Assembly (NCBI RefSeq): GCF_013002705.1
Contig: NZ_JABEND010000001.1
Location: forward strand, 558,001 to 622,000
From: Nakamurella aerolata
GTDB lineage: Bacteria; Actinomycetota; Actinomycetes; Mycobacteriales; Nakamurellaceae
DNA length: 64,000 nt
Direction: 5' to 3'
Shown: positions 47,166-57,443 of the stretch, piece after piece
How positions within the stretch are numbered: position 1 is the stretch's first letter
Layout of the letters: every line of letters begins with the position of its first letter
Notes under the pieces: model-generated
The model's database searches: none
What the model saw: only the letters and a program-made list of their open reading frames with translations
What the model was told of the DNA's origin: nothing
Made by a program: the position numbers and the translations under genes

Positions 47166-48745
47166 GACGCCACCGGGGTGCGCAGGTCGCCGACCACCAA
47201 CTCGTCGTCGACAAGCGTCAGCTCGATCGGCTGGGCCCAGGCCAGCCGCCGCTCGGGGAAGTCCAGACGCACGTGGCAGCCCCGGCTTTCGGTGCGGACG
47301 GCGGCCGCGGTGAGCAGCGCCCGTGCCGCCAACGCGATGTTGGCGGTCTCGACCGCCGCGCGGACCGGGACGTCGTCCTCCGGCGCGGATCGCACCACCG
47401 GCGTCCGCACGTTCGCCAGACCTGTTGCGGTGCGGCCGATTCCGGCGTGGGCGCTCAGCGCGCGCTGCAGATCGTCCAGCTCGCCCGGGTCGGCGACCCT
47501 GACCTCGGGAAGGTCGGTGGGCGACACCGGGTGCGCGCCGGGTGCGATCTCCTCGGCGATGGTGGCCGCCGCGCGCTCCCCCATCACCAGCCCTTCGAGC
47601 AGCGAGTTGGAGGCCAGCCGGTTGGCGCCGTGCAGGCCACTGCGGGCCACCTCGCCGATGGCGTACAGGTGCGGAATGCTGGTGCGGCCGTTGAGGTCTG
47701 CGCTGACGCCGCCGCACTGGTAGTGCGCGGCCGGCGCCACCGGGATGGCTGTGCTGACCGGATCGATGCCGGCCGCCCGGCAGGCGGCGGTGATGGTCGG
47801 GAACCGGCCGGCGAAGTTCTCGATGCCGGTGGCGTCCAGGAAGACGTGATCGTCGATACCGCCTGGTGACTCGGCGAGCCGGCGGGTGATGGCCAAGGCC
47901 ACCACGTCGCGCGGGGCCAGGTCTTCCAGCGGATGCACCCCGGTCATCACCCGCCGCCCGGCGCCGTCCACGAGGAACGCGCCGGCCCCGCGCACCGCCT
48001 CGGACACCAGCGGCCGCTGCCCGGTGGCCTCGCCGGCGAACAGCGCGGTCGGATGGAACTGGACGAACTCGATGTCGGACACCACGGCGCCGGCCCGCAG
48101 CGCCATGGCGAGCCCGTCGCCGGTGGCGACGGCCGGGTTGGTGGTCACCGAATAGAGGTGGCCGCTGCCGCCGGTGGCCAGCACCACCCTGGCCGCGCGG
48201 ATCAGCCCGATACCGCCGTCCGGATCGAGCACCGTGATGCCGCCGGCCGCTCCGGCTTCGTCCTGCACCACATCCAGTGCCTGGTGCCTGGTGAGCATGC
48301 CGGGCAGGCCGGGGGCCGCGAGCAAAGCGCGTTCCACCTCGGCGCCGGTGGCGTCGCCGCCGGCGTGGATGATCCGGTCGAAGTGGTGCCCGCCTTCGCG
48401 GGTGCGCAGCAGCCCGGCCGGGCCGGCATCGAACTCGGCGCCGCGGGACCGCAAGCGCCGCACCGCATCCGGCCCTTCGGTGACGACGGCCTGCGCTGCC
48501 ACCGGGTCGGTCAGCCCTGCGCCGGCCACCACCGTGTCGTACAGGTGCGCGGCGACGGTGTCGCCGGTGGCGTCGTCCACCACCGCGATACCGCCCTGAG
48601 CCCATGCGGTGCTGCCGGCGTCGGCGGCGTCCTTGCTCACCACCAGCGTGGCCACCCCGGCCGCGGCACAGTCGTGTGCCGCGGTGAGGCCGGCGACTCC
48701 GGATCCGACGACAACGACGTCGACGGACATCTCCCAGCTGATCAT
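47162..48745 (-). CDS. nadB: L-aspartate oxidase NadB
   Basis: FAD enzyme that oxidises aspartate to iminoaspartate, the first step of de novo NAD synthesis. The 527-residue protein has the Rossmann motif VVVVGSGVAGLTAAH, the STAWAQGGIAVV loop, the active-site RVVLATGGSGHLYSVTTNP, HPTAL and the HYQCGGVSADLNGRTS segment. The start MISWEMSV has GGAAGG 5 bases upstream; an alternative ATG five codons in has a site too close to it. It follows nadA after 47 bases and is coupled to nadC. Confidence 0.95.
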   Translation of the reverse strand: MISWEMSVDVVVVGSGVAGLTAAHDCAAAGVATLVVSKDAADAGSTAWAQGGIAVVDDATGDTVAAHLYDTVVAGAGLTDPVAAQAVVTEGPDAVRRLRSRGAEFDAGPAGLLRTREGGHHFDRIIHAGGDATGAEVERALLAAPGLPGMLTRHQALDVVQDEAGAAGGITVLDPDGGIGLIRAARVVLATGGSGHLYSVTTNPAVATGDGLAMALRAGAVVSDIEFVQFHPTALFAGEATGQRPLVSEAVRGAGAFLVDGAGRRVMTGVHPLEDLAPRDVVALAITRRLAESPGGIDDHVFLDATGIENFAGRFPTITAACRAAGIDPVSTAIPVAPAAHYQCGGVSADLNGRTSIPHLYAIGEVARSGLHGANRLASNSLLEGLVMGERAAATIAEEIAPGAHPVSPTDLPEVRVADPGELDDLQRALSAHAGIGRTATGLANVRTPVVRSAPEDDVPVRAAVETANIALAARALLTAAAVRTESRGCHVRLDFPERRLAWAQPIELTLVDDELVVGDLRTPVAS

Positions 48746-48792
48746 TACTGCCTTCCGTTGCTGCCAGAGTGTTGCTCGGCGTGCGGCGCGGG

Positions 48793-49782
48793 TTACTCGC
48801 CTGCGCCGGGAGTGCCGATGGCGATCATCCGCTCGACCGACGCCCTCGCCTTCTCGGCGACGACGGGATCCACCGTCACCTCGTCGGTGCCCTCGCGCAG
48901 GCTACGCAACAGCTTCTCCGGGGTGATCATCTTCATGTAGCGGCAGGAGGCGCGGTCGTTGACCGCCCTGAAATCCACCGACGGCGCTGCCTTGCGCAGC
49001 TGGTGGATCATGCCGATCTCGGTGGCGACCAGGACGGGCGCTCGAGAACCCTTGCGCTGCGCCGACTCTGCGGCCTTCACCATGTCGCCGGTGGAGAGAA
49101 TCTTCACCTTCTCCCCCGGTACCGCCCCGGCGCTGGCCAGATAGAGCGCACTGGTCGCGCAGCCACATTCCGGGTGCACGTACAGCTCCGCGTCCGGCTC
49201 CGCCTCGGCCTTGGCGGCCAGCTCGGCACCGTTGATACCGGCGTGGACGTGGCATTCACCGCCCCACACCTTGATGGTGTCGCGCCCGAGGATGCGGCGC
49301 ACGTGGGCCCCGAGGAACTGGTCGGGGCCGAACAGCACGGTCTGCTCGGCGGGGATCGATGCCACCACGTCGACCGCGTTGGACGAGGTGCAGCAGATGT
49401 CGGTCTCGGCCTTCACCGCGGCCGTGGTGTTGACGTAACTGACCACAACGGCGCCGGGGTTCTCGGCCTTCCAGGCGCGCAGTTGTTCGGCGGTGAGCGA
49501 GTCGGCCAGCGAGCAGCCGGCCGCGGCGTCCGGGATCAGCACGGTCTTGTCCGGCGAGAGGATCTTGGCCGTCTCCGCCATGAAGTGCACGCCGCAGAAC
49601 ACGATGGTGGACTGCGGCACCTCCGCAGCCAGCCTTGACAACTGCAGCGAATCGCCGACGTGGTGCGCGATGTCCTGGATCTCGGGCACCTGATAGTTGT
49701 GCGCCAGGATCACGGCGTCGCGCTCCTCGGCGAGCCGGAGCACCTCATCACGGAACGCGGTGCGATCGGTCAGCTGTGGCAT
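48793..49782 (-). CDS. nadA: Quinolinate synthase NadA
   Basis: A [4Fe-4S] enzyme that condenses iminoaspartate with dihydroxyacetone phosphate to quinolinate. The 329-residue protein has three cluster Cys in contexts [21 protein letters not shown] and [14 protein letters not shown], plus [11 protein letters not shown] near the N-terminus and [10 protein letters not shown]. The ATG at 49782 has AAGGAGG 8 bases upstream; the open frame upstream reaches into nrtR on the other strand and is rejected. It is the first gene of nadABC, divergent from nrtR, with a palindrome between them. Confidence 0.95.
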   Translation of the reverse strand: MPQLTDRTAFRDEVLRLAEERDAVILAHNYQVPEIQDIAHHVGDSLQLSRLAAEVPQSTIVFCGVHFMAETAKILSPDKTVLIPDAAAGCSLADSLTAEQLRAWKAENPGAVVVSYVNTTAAVKAETDICCTSSNAVDVVASIPAEQTVLFGPDQFLGAHVRRILGRDTIKVWGGECHVHAGINGAELAAKAEAEPDAELYVHPECGCATSALYLASAGAVPGEKVKILSTGDMVKAAESAQRKGSRAPVLVATEIGMIHQLRKAAPSVDFRAVNDRASCRYMKMITPEKLLRSLREGTDEVTVDPVVAEKARASVERMIAIGTPGAGE

Positions 49783-49871
49783 CCCAGCCACCTCCTTGAG
49801 ATCGTCGCGGATGCTGGCGATGACCAGTGGCCGCGACTCTGCGCCCGGCCGGCTCGACTGGCCGCACCGAG

Positions 49872-49894
49872 GTTTTCGACTTAGGATCGAAAAC
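49872..49894. promoter_or_regulatory. Candidate NrtR operator between nadA and nrtR
   Basis: GTTTTCGA (49872-49879) and TCGAAAAC (49887-49894) form a perfect 8-bp inverted repeat with a 7-base spacer. It ends directly at the nrtR ATG and lies 90 bp upstream of the nadA start, so binding could block both. Confidence 0.75.
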
Positions 49895-50662
49895 ATGAAT
49901 GATGCTACCAGCCGCGCCGGGGCGGGTGCGCTGCAAGCCGAGGTTCTTGTCGCGGTTTTCGGTGTGCGTCCCGTCACGTGCACCGCCGACCCCGACCGCC
50001 GCAGCGGCCGCGGCGAGTTGCGGCTGGAGACCCTGCTCTGGCAGCGGGCGCTGGAACCGGAAGCGGGCCGCTGGTCCCTGCCCGGCGGGGTGCTGCTGGG
50101 TACCGAAGACGTCGACTCCTCGGCCAGCCGGCAGCTGGCCGAGAAGGTGGACCTGCGGCGGGTGACGCACCTCGAGCAGATCGGAGTGTTCTCCGAGCCG
50201 GGCCGCTCCTCAGGGTCCCGCACCATCGCGACGGCATTCCTCGCCGTGGTGCCCACCCCGGCGGCAACACCGGGTGCGGCCACCGACGACGCCGACCTGC
50301 CGGCCGACACCAGGTGGCACCCGGTCGAGAAGCTGCCGCCGATGGCCTTTGACCATCAGCAGATCATCGAGCGGGCGGCCACTCGGTTACGGGGCAAACT
50401 CAGCTACACCAACATCGCGTTCGCGCTGGCCCCGGAAGAATTCACCATCGCCGAACTCCGCCAGATCTATGCGGCGGCACTCGGCCACGACGTCGACCCC
50501 ACCAATCTGCAGCGCATCCTGACCCGTCGCGGCATGCTCACCGCGACCGGCCGCACCGCACCGCCGGGACCCACCGGTGGGCGGCCGGCGGCGCTGTACC
50601 GCTTCACCGTCACCAAGTACCGGGTGACCGACCCGTTCGCGGCGTTCCGCCCGCGGGATTAG
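49895..50662 (+). CDS. nrtR: NrtR-type NUDIX-fold regulator of NAD biosynthesis
   Basis: A 255-residue protein with an N-terminal NUDIX-like domain ([22 protein letters not shown], where the Nudix-box Glu residues are degenerate) and a C-terminal winged helix ([20 protein letters not shown], then [12 protein letters not shown]). This layout is NrtR (NdnR in corynebacteria), which senses ADP-ribose or NAD and represses NAD genes. The gene is divergent from nadABC. The ATG at 49895 follows an inverted repeat directly, so the mRNA is probably leaderless. The open frame further upstream runs through the operator and is rejected. Confidence 0.9.
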   Translation: MNDATSRAGAGALQAEVLVAVFGVRPVTCTADPDRRSGRGELRLETLLWQRALEPEAGRWSLPGGVLLGTEDVDSSASRQLAEKVDLRRVTHLEQIGVFSEPGRSSGSRTIATAFLAVVPTPAATPGAATDDADLPADTRWHPVEKLPPMAFDHQQIIERAATRLRGKLSYTNIAFALAPEEFTIAELRQIYAAALGHDVDPTNLQRILTRRGMLTATGRTAPPGPTGGRPAALYRFTVTKYRVTDPFAAFRPRD

Positions 50663-50715
50663 CTGCCGCGCAGCCGGTCGGACAACGGTTCCGGGGCGCC
50701 GTCAGCACAGCGCCG

Positions 50716-51405
50716 TCAGCGCTGGTCGGGGCCGGCGGGCGCGTTCGCTTCCGGGCCGTTGACATCGCGGCTGGCCAGTTCGGGATCGGAGTGCCAGGTG
50801 GCCATGAAGGTGTACAGCAGCACATAGGACAGCGGCGAGATGATCACGGTGATCCAGCTGATGGTCGGCGGGAAGGTGACCAGCCGATCCACCGCCGGCC
50901 TGCCCTGTTCGGCCAGCAGCTCCCACGGGTAGTCGCCGCCCGCCAGCACCGGGCCGAGCCACAGCGCCAGCGCCGATCCGGCGGCCAGTCCCGCGGCGCC
51001 GGCGAGCAGCATGGTGGTGCCGCGGGCGGTGCGCAGCTGCCACGCCGCCACCGCCAGCACCACCCCGATGATGATCGACAGCATCGAGAAGATCGCGATC
51101 GAGGTGAACCGGTAGACGTCTTCGGTCGGCAGTACCAGCGCGCTGCCGTCTCTGGCGTACTGCACCCACTGCTGCCGCGGGGCGATCAGCAGCCACAGCC
51201 CCATCTGCGCGATCCCGGCCAGCAGGCCGACGGCCGTAATGGCGAACCAGCTCCGGCGTTGCGCGGGCGTAGCAACCAGGGGATGCCGCTGTTGCGCTGC
51301 GGCGGCCCCGGCCCCGCTGGCGGGTGGTGGGATTGCTGCCGGCGCGGTTGCCGGGGTTGGCGCCGTCCGCGCAGTGGTCTCGGCGCCGGGATCCGGAAAC
51401 GTCAC
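50716..51405 (-). CDS. Small multi-pass membrane protein, possibly DUF2567
   Basis: A 229-residue protein. After a Pro/Ala-rich N-terminus of about 50 residues come four hydrophobic segments: [60 protein letters not shown] and [19 protein letters not shown]. An extracytoplasmic loop ([19 protein letters not shown]) follows the first. The pattern is like DUF2567 proteins of mycobacteria, with low certainty. The GTG start overlaps the dnaE1 stop as GTGA, so translation is coupled to the replicative polymerase; no functional link is known. Confidence 0.6.
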   Translation of the reverse strand: MTFPDPGAETTARTAPTPATAPAAIPPPASGAGAAAAQQRHPLVATPAQRRSWFAITAVGLLAGIAQMGLWLLIAPRQQWVQYARDGSALVLPTEDVYRFTSIAIFSMLSIIIGVVLAVAAWQLRTARGTTMLLAGAAGLAAGSALALWLGPVLAGGDYPWELLAEQGRPAVDRLVTFPPTISWITVIISPLSYVLLYTFMATWHSDPELASRDVNGPEANAPAGPDQR

Positions 51406-54400
51406 GACAGACAGTCTGCCCCGAGCAGCGCCTTCAGGTCGCCCATCAGTGCCGAGGTCGGGCTCACCCGAAGTTGGTCGGGCAGTTGCATCGCCTTGTC
51501 GCGGGACCCGTTCACCAGCACCTGCACTTCGGTGGTGCCCGGATGCTGGGTCAACACCTCTTTGAAGCGGCCGAGCATCGCGGAGTTGCAGCGCGCGGCG
51601 GACAGCTTCAACCGCAGCGGGCCTTGGCCTGGCGCGCTGCTCAGGTCGGGGATGGTGACCTCCTGGGCGTGCAGCGACAACCGCTCGTCGCTGCGCGACA
51701 CCCTGGCCCGCACCAGCACGATCGCGTCTTCGGCGAGGTTGAGCGCATAGTCGGCGTACACCCGCGGGAAGAAGGCCACCTCTACCCCGCCGGTGAGATC
51801 TTCCAGGGTCGCCGACGCCCACGGGTCGCCGTTGCGGGTGACCCTGCGCATCAGTCCGGTGAGGATGCCGCCGACGGTGACGTAGGCGCGGTCGGGCACC
51901 GTGCCGTCCAGGATCTCCGGGATGCTGGAATCGCTGTGCGCGCTGAGCACGTGCTCGAAGCCGGCAAGCGGATGCCCGGATACATATAGCCCCAACATTT
52001 CCCGCTCGAAGCCGAGCCGGAGTTTGCCGTCCCACTCGGTGTCGGGGATCTCGACCGTCATGCCGCCACCGACGTCTTCGGCGGACAGGTCGCCGAACAG
52101 GTCGAACTGCCCGGCCGCCTCGGCTCGCTTGACGCTCAGCACCGCGTCGATGGCGTCGGCGTGCATCATCAGCAAACCCTTGCGCGGGTGCGGGTTTTCC
52201 GGCGTCGAGAGCGAGTCGAACCCGCCGGCCTTGATGAGCGACTCCACCACCTTCTTGTTGCACGCCGCGGCGTCGACCTTGTCGAGGAAGTCGGCGAAGT
52301 CGGCGTACTCGCCCTTCTCTTTACGCGCGGCCAGGATCGACGCCACTGCGTTGCTGCCGACGTTGCGCACCGCGGACAACCCGAACCGGATGTCGCCCTC
52401 GACCGGGGTGAAGTTGGCTTCGGACGAGTTGACGTCGGGTGGCAGCACCTTGATGCCCATGGTCCGGCACTCGGCCAGGTAGATGGCCATCTTGTCTTTA
52501 TCGTCCTTGACGGAGGTGAGTAGCGCCGCCATGTATTCGGCCGGATAGTGGGCCTTCAGATAGGCGGTCCAGTACGACACCAGGCCGTAGGCGGCCGCGT
52601 GTGACTTGTTGAACGCGTAGTCGGAGAACGGCAGCAGGGTGTCCCACAGCGCTTTGATGCCGGCGGCGGAGAAACCGTTGGCGCGCATGCCGGCCTCGAA
52701 GTCGACGTACTCGGCGTTCAGCACCTCGATCTTCTTCTTGCCCATGGCCTTGCGCAGCGAATCGGCTCGACCCATGGTGTAGCCGGCCAGCTTCTGCGCG
52801 ATCTCCATCACCTGCTCCTGGTAGACCAGCAGGCCGTAGGTCTCTTCCAGGATGGTGGACAGTGCATCGGCCAGATCGGGGTGCAGCTGGACGATCTCCT
52901 GCTGACCGTTCTTGCGCAGCGCGTAGTTGGTGTGGGTGCCGGTGCCCATTGGGCCCGGCCGGTACAGCGCGCCCAGCGCGGTGACGTCGGCGAATGAGTC
53001 GGGGCGCATCTGCCGGCACAACTGCCGGTAACCGGTGCCCTCGAACTGGAAAACCCCGAGCGTGTCACCACGGGTGAGCAGCTCATAAGTCTTGGCATCG
53101 TTGGGGTCTCGGGCCAACTCGTCAAGATCGACGTCGACACCGTGCGTCAACTTCACGTTGCTGATCGCGTCGTCGAGGATGGTCAGGTTGCGCAGCCCGA
53201 GAAAGTCCATCTTGACCAGACCGAGCGCCTCGCAGGTGGGATAGTCCAGCTGCGTGATGATCGCGCCGTCCTGCGGGCGGCGCATGATCGGGATGATGTC
53301 CAGCAGCGGGTCGGAGCTCATGATGACGCCGGCCGCATGCACACCCCACTGGCGCTTCAGCCCTTCCAGGCCCTGTGCCGTGTCCATCACCCGGCGAACT
53401 TCCGGGTCGGATTCGGTGAGGTTGCGCAGCTCTTGGGCCTCGGCGTACCGCTTGTGCCCGGAGTCGAAGACGCCGGAGAGCGGGATGTCCTTGCCCATCA
53501 CCGCCGGCGGCATCGCCTTGGTGATCCGGTCGCCCATCGAGAACGGGTAACCGAGCACCCGGGCCGAGTCTTTGATGGCCGCCTTGGCCTTGATGGTGCC
53601 GTAGGTGACGATCTGCGCGACCCTGTCGTCGCCGTACTTCTCGGTGACGTAGCGGATCACATCACCGCGGCGACGCTCGTCGAAATCGATATCGAAGTCG
53701 GGCATCGACTTTCGCTCGGGGTTGAGGAAGCGCTCGAAGAACAGCCCGTGCTGCAGCGGGTCGAGGTCGGTGATGCGCATGGCGTAGGCACACATCGACC
53801 CGGCACCGGAACCACGGCCCGGCCCCACCCTGATGCCGTTGTCCTTTGCCCAGTTGATGAAGTCGGCAACCACCAGGTAGTAGCCGCCGTAGCCCTTGCC
53901 GAGGATCACCTCAGACTCGTAGTTGGCGCGGGCCCTGACCGCGTCCGGGATGCCGTCCGGGTAGCGCTCGCCGAGGCCCTTCTCCACCTCCTTGAGGAAC
54001 CAGGAGGATTCGCTCTCGCCCGCCGGGGTCGGGAACTTCGGCATGTACCGGCCCTCGCCCTCGACCATCTCGAAGTCGCAGCGCTCGGCAATGGCGAGGG
54101 TGTTGTCGCAGGCGCCGGGAAAGTCGCTGTCCGGGAACAGCTTTCGCATCTCGGCGGGCGATTTGAGGTAGTAGGAGTCGCCGTCGAGCTTGAACACCTT
54201 CGGATCGTCGAGGGTCTTGCCGGACTGCACGGCGAGCAGCGCGTTGTGCGCGGTGTGGTCGGCGGCGTCGACGTAGTGCAGGTCGTTGGTGGCCAGCATC
54301 GGCAGCCCGAGATCTTTGCCGAGCCGCAGCAAATCGGCCCGCACCCGACGCTCGATGTCGATGTCGTGGCTCATCAGCTCGAGGTAGTAGTTGTCCTTGC

Positions 54401-54950
54401 CGAAGATGTCGCGGTAGTCGGAGGCGGCTTGGATGGCCTGCTGGTACTGGCCGAGCCGGAGCCTGGTCTGCACCTCGCCGCTGGGGCAGCCGGTGGTGGC
54501 GATGAGTCCTTCGGCGTATTCCGACAGCAGTTCGCGGTCGGCCCGCGGCTGGTAGAAGTAGCCCTCCAGCGAGCTGCGGGAGCTGAGCCGGAACAGGTTG
54601 TGCAGGCCGGTGGTGCTGTGCGACAGCAGCGTCATGTGGGTGTAGGCGCCGCCGCCGGAGACGTCGTCGCCGGAGTCGGCACCGTCGGCCCAGCGCACCC
54701 TGGTGCGGTCGTACCTGGCGGTGCCCGGGGTGATGTAGGCCTCCAGACCGATGATCGGCTTGATGCCGGCCTTCTTCGCCCGCGAGTAGAAGTCGTAGGT
54801 GCCGAACAGGTTGCCGTGGTCCGTCATCGCCAGGGCCGGCATCTTCATCTCGGCGGCGCGTTGGAACAACGGCTCCAGCCGGGCGGCACCGTCGAGCATC
54901 GAGTACTCGGTGTGGACGTGCAGGTGGACGAAGGAGTCGGAATCTCCCAC
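51402..54950 (-). CDS. dnaE1: DNA polymerase III alpha subunit DnaE1
   Basis: The replicative polymerase and, in actinobacteria, also its proofreader through the PHP domain. The 1182-residue protein opens with [19 protein letters not shown] (PHP metal ligands), has the polymerase triad in [16 protein letters not shown], the fingers region [12 protein letters not shown], and a C-terminal OB fold and tau-binding part ([20 protein letters not shown]). Two GTG codons precede GDSDSF; the second (54950) has AAGGAG five bases upstream. There is no LexA box, unlike the dnaE2/imuB locus 20 kb away. Confidence 0.96.
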   Translation of the reverse strand: MGDSDSFVHLHVHTEYSMLDGAARLEPLFQRAAEMKMPALAMTDHGNLFGTYDFYSRAKKAGIKPIIGLEAYITPGTARYDRTRVRWADGADSGDDVSGGGAYTHMTLLSHSTTGLHNLFRLSSRSSLEGYFYQPRADRELLSEYAEGLIATTGCPSGEVQTRLRLGQYQQAIQAASDYRDIFGKDNYYLELMSHDIDIERRVRADLLRLGKDLGLPMLATNDLHYVDAADHTAHNALLAVQSGKTLDDPKVFKLDGDSYYLKSPAEMRKLFPDSDFPGACDNTLAIAERCDFEMVEGEGRYMPKFPTPAGESESSWFLKEVEKGLGERYPDGIPDAVRARANYESEVILGKGYGGYYLVVADFINWAKDNGIRVGPGRGSGAGSMCAYAMRITDLDPLQHGLFFERFLNPERKSMPDFDIDFDERRRGDVIRYVTEKYGDDRVAQIVTYGTIKAKAAIKDSARVLGYPFSMGDRITKAMPPAVMGKDIPLSGVFDSGHKRYAEAQELRNLTESDPEVRRVMDTAQGLEGLKRQWGVHAAGVIMSSDPLLDIIPIMRRPQDGAIITQLDYPTCEALGLVKMDFLGLRNLTILDDAISNVKLTHGVDVDLDELARDPNDAKTYELLTRGDTLGVFQFEGTGYRQLCRQMRPDSFADVTALGALYRPGPMGTGTHTNYALRKNGQQEIVQLHPDLADALSTILEETYGLLVYQEQVMEIAQKLAGYTMGRADSLRKAMGKKKIEVLNAEYVDFEAGMRANGFSAAGIKALWDTLLPFSDYAFNKSHAAAYGLVSYWTAYLKAHYPAEYMAALLTSVKDDKDKMAIYLAECRTMGIKVLPPDVNSSEANFTPVEGDIRFGLSAVRNVGSNAVASILAARKEKGEYADFADFLDKVDAAACNKKVVESLIKAGGFDSLSTPENPHPRKGLLMMHADAIDAVLSVKRAEAAGQFDLFGDLSAEDVGGGMTVEIPDTEWDGKLRLGFEREMLGLYVSGHPLAGFEHVLSAHSDSSIPEILDGTVPDRAYVTVGGILTGLMRRVTRNGDPWASATLEDLTGGVEVAFFPRVYADYALNLAEDAIVLVRARVSRSDERLSLHAQEVTIPDLSSAPGQGPLRLKLSAARCNSAMLGRFKEVLTQHPGTTEVQVLVNGSRDKAMQLPDQLRVSPTSALMGDLKALLGADCLS

Positions 54951-55116
54951 CACCGCTCCTTCCCTACAGGCCTGACAGGCAACGTAACGCTCGATAGGCA
55001 CCGGCCGCGGACGACGGCCACATCGAGCGCTGAGCCTTCATTGATAGCACCCCCCACCGACAAGTCGGGCCAGGCGCACAGCTCGCGAAATGGCCGGGTG
55101 AGATAGCTTCGATCGG

Positions 55117-56115
55117 GTGACGAGTGTTCCCTCCGGCCCCGGCCCGGCTGTCAACTCTCCCGGCGCTGGTCAGCGACCGTCGCGGCCGCTGCCCGACCCT
55201 GTCGACCTGCGGCTGCTGGCCGCGCTCGGCCAGTCCGGCGGCGACATCGGCCTGCCGCAACTGGCTTGGCAGGCCGGAGTGCCGCAACGCGAAGCGGCGG
55301 CGCGCTTGGTGGAGTTGGCGGAGGCCGGGATGCCGATGCGGCTGGTCGCCCAGGGCGATCCGGGACTGCTGTGGACGATCGTGCAGCGCGGGCCGGCGGA
55401 CTCCCCGCGGCTGGCGCCGCCACCGCCCGGAACCCCAGCGCCCGGAACCCCAACAGCAGGATCACCCCAACAGCAAGCCGCGTCCGGCCCACAGCAAACC
55501 GCGGCTGCCGTGCAGCACGCCGCTTCCGGACCGCCCACCGGCCCCGCTGCCGTCTGGGGCCTGCCGGGCTCGGCAAGCTGGACCGACCGCGAAAAGCCCG
55601 GCGCACCGTCGTCCGGCCCGGTCGGTGCTGGAAGTACCGGAGGTGCCGACCGGCCCGACACCGAAGCTGCCGAGCCACCGCAACGCCGACCGGCGGAACC
55701 GGTCGGGTCAACCCAACCCACCGTCGGCCTGGCCGGCGAGCGGCTGACCGTGACCGTCGGCGAGGTGATCGACCCGGCGGACGCGGTGCTCGCCGAGGCC
55801 GGCTTCGTCAGCGACCCGGCCGAGCGGGCGGTGCTGGTGCGTACCACCGTCGGCAATGCCGGCCCGGCTCCGCACGACTGCATGCCGGATCTGTACCTGG
55901 TGCTGGTGGACGCATCGGGGGCGGTGCTGCAGAAGGCGCCGATGGCCGTGCCCGGCCGGCCGGCGCACCGGGTCGGCGTCGCCACCGGTGCCGGCAGCGA
56001 CGGCTGGACGCTCTTCCTGATTCCCGCTTCGACGCAGCTCGCGGCCGTGCGCTGGAGCGTCCGGCCGGATCTTCTCGACCGCGACCTCAGTTGGTCGCTC
56101 ACACCCGCCGGCTGA
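55117..56115 (+). CDS. Winged-helix protein with C-terminal beta domain, unknown function
   Basis: Not assigned to a named family. Residues 28-90 form a helix-turn-helix (VDLRLLAALGQSGGDIGLPQ, then WQAGVPQREAAARLVELAEAG). A disordered linker of about 110 residues rich in Pro/Gly/Gln/Ala follows. Residues 200-332 are beta-rich with a conserved-looking RLTVTVGEVIDPADAVLAEA and VLVRTTVGNAGPAP, resembling extracellular DUF4352-type domains, though no membrane segment is present. The start is GTG, divergent from dnaE1 (165-bp gap with no recognised site). Confidence 0.55.
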   Translation: MTSVPSGPGPAVNSPGAGQRPSRPLPDPVDLRLLAALGQSGGDIGLPQLAWQAGVPQREAAARLVELAEAGMPMRLVAQGDPGLLWTIVQRGPADSPRLAPPPPGTPAPGTPTAGSPQQQAASGPQQTAAAVQHAASGPPTGPAAVWGLPGSASWTDREKPGAPSSGPVGAGSTGGADRPDTEAAEPPQRRPAEPVGSTQPTVGLAGERLTVTVGEVIDPADAVLAEAGFVSDPAERAVLVRTTVGNAGPAPHDCMPDLYLVLVDASGAVLQKAPMAVPGRPAHRVGVATGAGSDGWTLFLIPASTQLAAVRWSVRPDLLDRDLSWSLTPAG

Positions 56116-56149
56116 CCTGGCCGTCACCGGGAGCGCAGCAGCGCGAGAG

Positions 56150-57382
56150 TCATGCGGTGAACAGCACCGAAACGTTCTGGCCGCCGAAGCCGAACGAGTT
56201 GCACAGCGCCGCAGCGAGGTTCACCGTGCGCGGCTCGCCGGCAACGACGTCGAGTTCGATCTTCTCGTCTTTGGTGTGCAGGTTCAGGGTGGGCGGAATG
56301 ACGCCCTCGGCAACGGTTTTCATCGTGATGATGCTTTCCACCGCACCGGCGGCGCCGACCAGGTGGCCGAGCGCCGACTTTGGCGCGGTCAGCACCACCT
56401 GATCGCCCAGCGCCCGCTGCACGGCCGCGGCCTCGCCGGGGTCGCCCACCACGGTCGAGGTGGCGTGCGCGTTCACATGGGTGATGTCCTGCGGCTGCAG
56501 ACCGGCCGAAGCCACCGCGGCCAGCATCGCCCTGGCCTGCCCGGCGCCGCTCGGGTCCGGCCCGGTGATGTGGTAGGCGTCGGAGCTGATGCCGTAGCCG
56601 GCCAACCGGCCGAGCACCGTCGCGCCCCTGGCGGCGGCAAAGTCCGCGCGCTCCAGGATCATCACGCCGGCGCCCTCCCCCAGCACGAAGCCGTCCCGGT
56701 CGACATCGAACGGCCGGGACGCGGCCTGCGGGTCGTCGTTGCGGGTGGACAGCGTCCTGGCCTGCCCGAAGGCGCTCACCGTCAGCGGGGCGATCGCCGC
56801 CTCCGAGCCCCCCGCGATCACCACGTCGGCCTCGCCGGCCCTGATCATCCTGGCGGCCTGCGCCAGCGCCTCGGCTCCGGAGGCGCACGCCGACACCGGG
56901 GTGTACACGCCGGCCTGCGCGCCCCGCTCGATGCTCACCATGGCTGCCGGGCCGTTGGCCATCAACATCGGCACTGTCAGCGGTGAAACCCGGCGCGGGC
57001 CAACCGATTCCAGCGCATCGTCCTGCCCGAGCAGGGTGGTGAGCCCGCCGATGCCGGTGCCGATCACGGTGGCCAGCCGCACCGGATCCACCTCGGGCGC
57101 ACCGGCCTGCTCCCAGGCCTGCCGGGCCGCGACGACGGCGGCCTGCTCGCAGCGGTCCATCCGCCTGGCCTGTACCCGCTCCATCAGCGAGGCCGGATCG
57201 ACAGCCATCGGCGCGGCGATGCGGGTGCCGATCTCGTCGCCGTGCGGGAAATCTGCGAACAGCTCGTCGATGCGGCGGACGCCGCTGCGGCCGGCCAGCA
57301 GGCCGTCCCACAGCTCGGTGGCGGTGCCGCCCAGCGGGGTGATAGCTCCGACCCCGGTCACCACGACCTCGGCTGCCGACAT
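56150..57382 (-). CDS. fabF: Beta-ketoacyl-ACP synthase II
   Basis: Condenses malonyl-ACP with acyl-ACP in fatty-acid elongation. The 410-residue protein carries the Cys-His-His triad: PVSACASGAEALAQA, THVNAHATSTVVGD and KSALGHLVGAAGAVE. The ATG at 57382 has GGAGGAG two bases upstream; the longer frame runs into the palindrome. It is a solitary KAS II, divergent from a TetR gene, rather than part of the fabD-acpP-kas cluster. Control by that TetR is likely. A role in a special lipid or polyketide is possible but unsupported. Confidence 0.92.
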   Translation of the reverse strand: MSAAEVVVTGVGAITPLGGTATELWDGLLAGRSGVRRIDELFADFPHGDEIGTRIAAPMAVDPASLMERVQARRMDRCEQAAVVAARQAWEQAGAPEVDPVRLATVIGTGIGGLTTLLGQDDALESVGPRRVSPLTVPMLMANGPAAMVSIERGAQAGVYTPVSACASGAEALAQAARMIRAGEADVVIAGGSEAAIAPLTVSAFGQARTLSTRNDDPQAASRPFDVDRDGFVLGEGAGVMILERADFAAARGATVLGRLAGYGISSDAYHITGPDPSGAGQARAMLAAVASAGLQPQDITHVNAHATSTVVGDPGEAAAVQRALGDQVVLTAPKSALGHLVGAAGAVESIITMKTVAEGVIPPTLNLHTKDEKIELDVVAGEPRTVNLAAALCNSFGFGGQNVSVLFTA

Positions 57383-57418
57383 GGCTCCTCCAGTTGCTTC
57401 GATCACTTGCCGTTGAGT

Positions 57419-57439
57419 TAGTTGTACCGTATACAACTA
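57419..57439. promoter_or_regulatory. Candidate TetR operator between fabF and the tetR gene
   Basis: TAGTTGTA (57419-57426) and TACAACTA (57432-57439) form a perfect 8-bp inverted repeat around a 5-base spacer. It lies 4 bp before the regulator start and 37 bp upstream of the fabF start, and it is AT-rich against a GC-rich background. Confidence 0.75.
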
Positions 57440-57443
57440 CATC

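Noticed and set aside
53142-55106. Long plus-strand open frame opposite dnaE1
   Set aside because: Shadow of the dnaE1 coding sequence; no recognisable domain.
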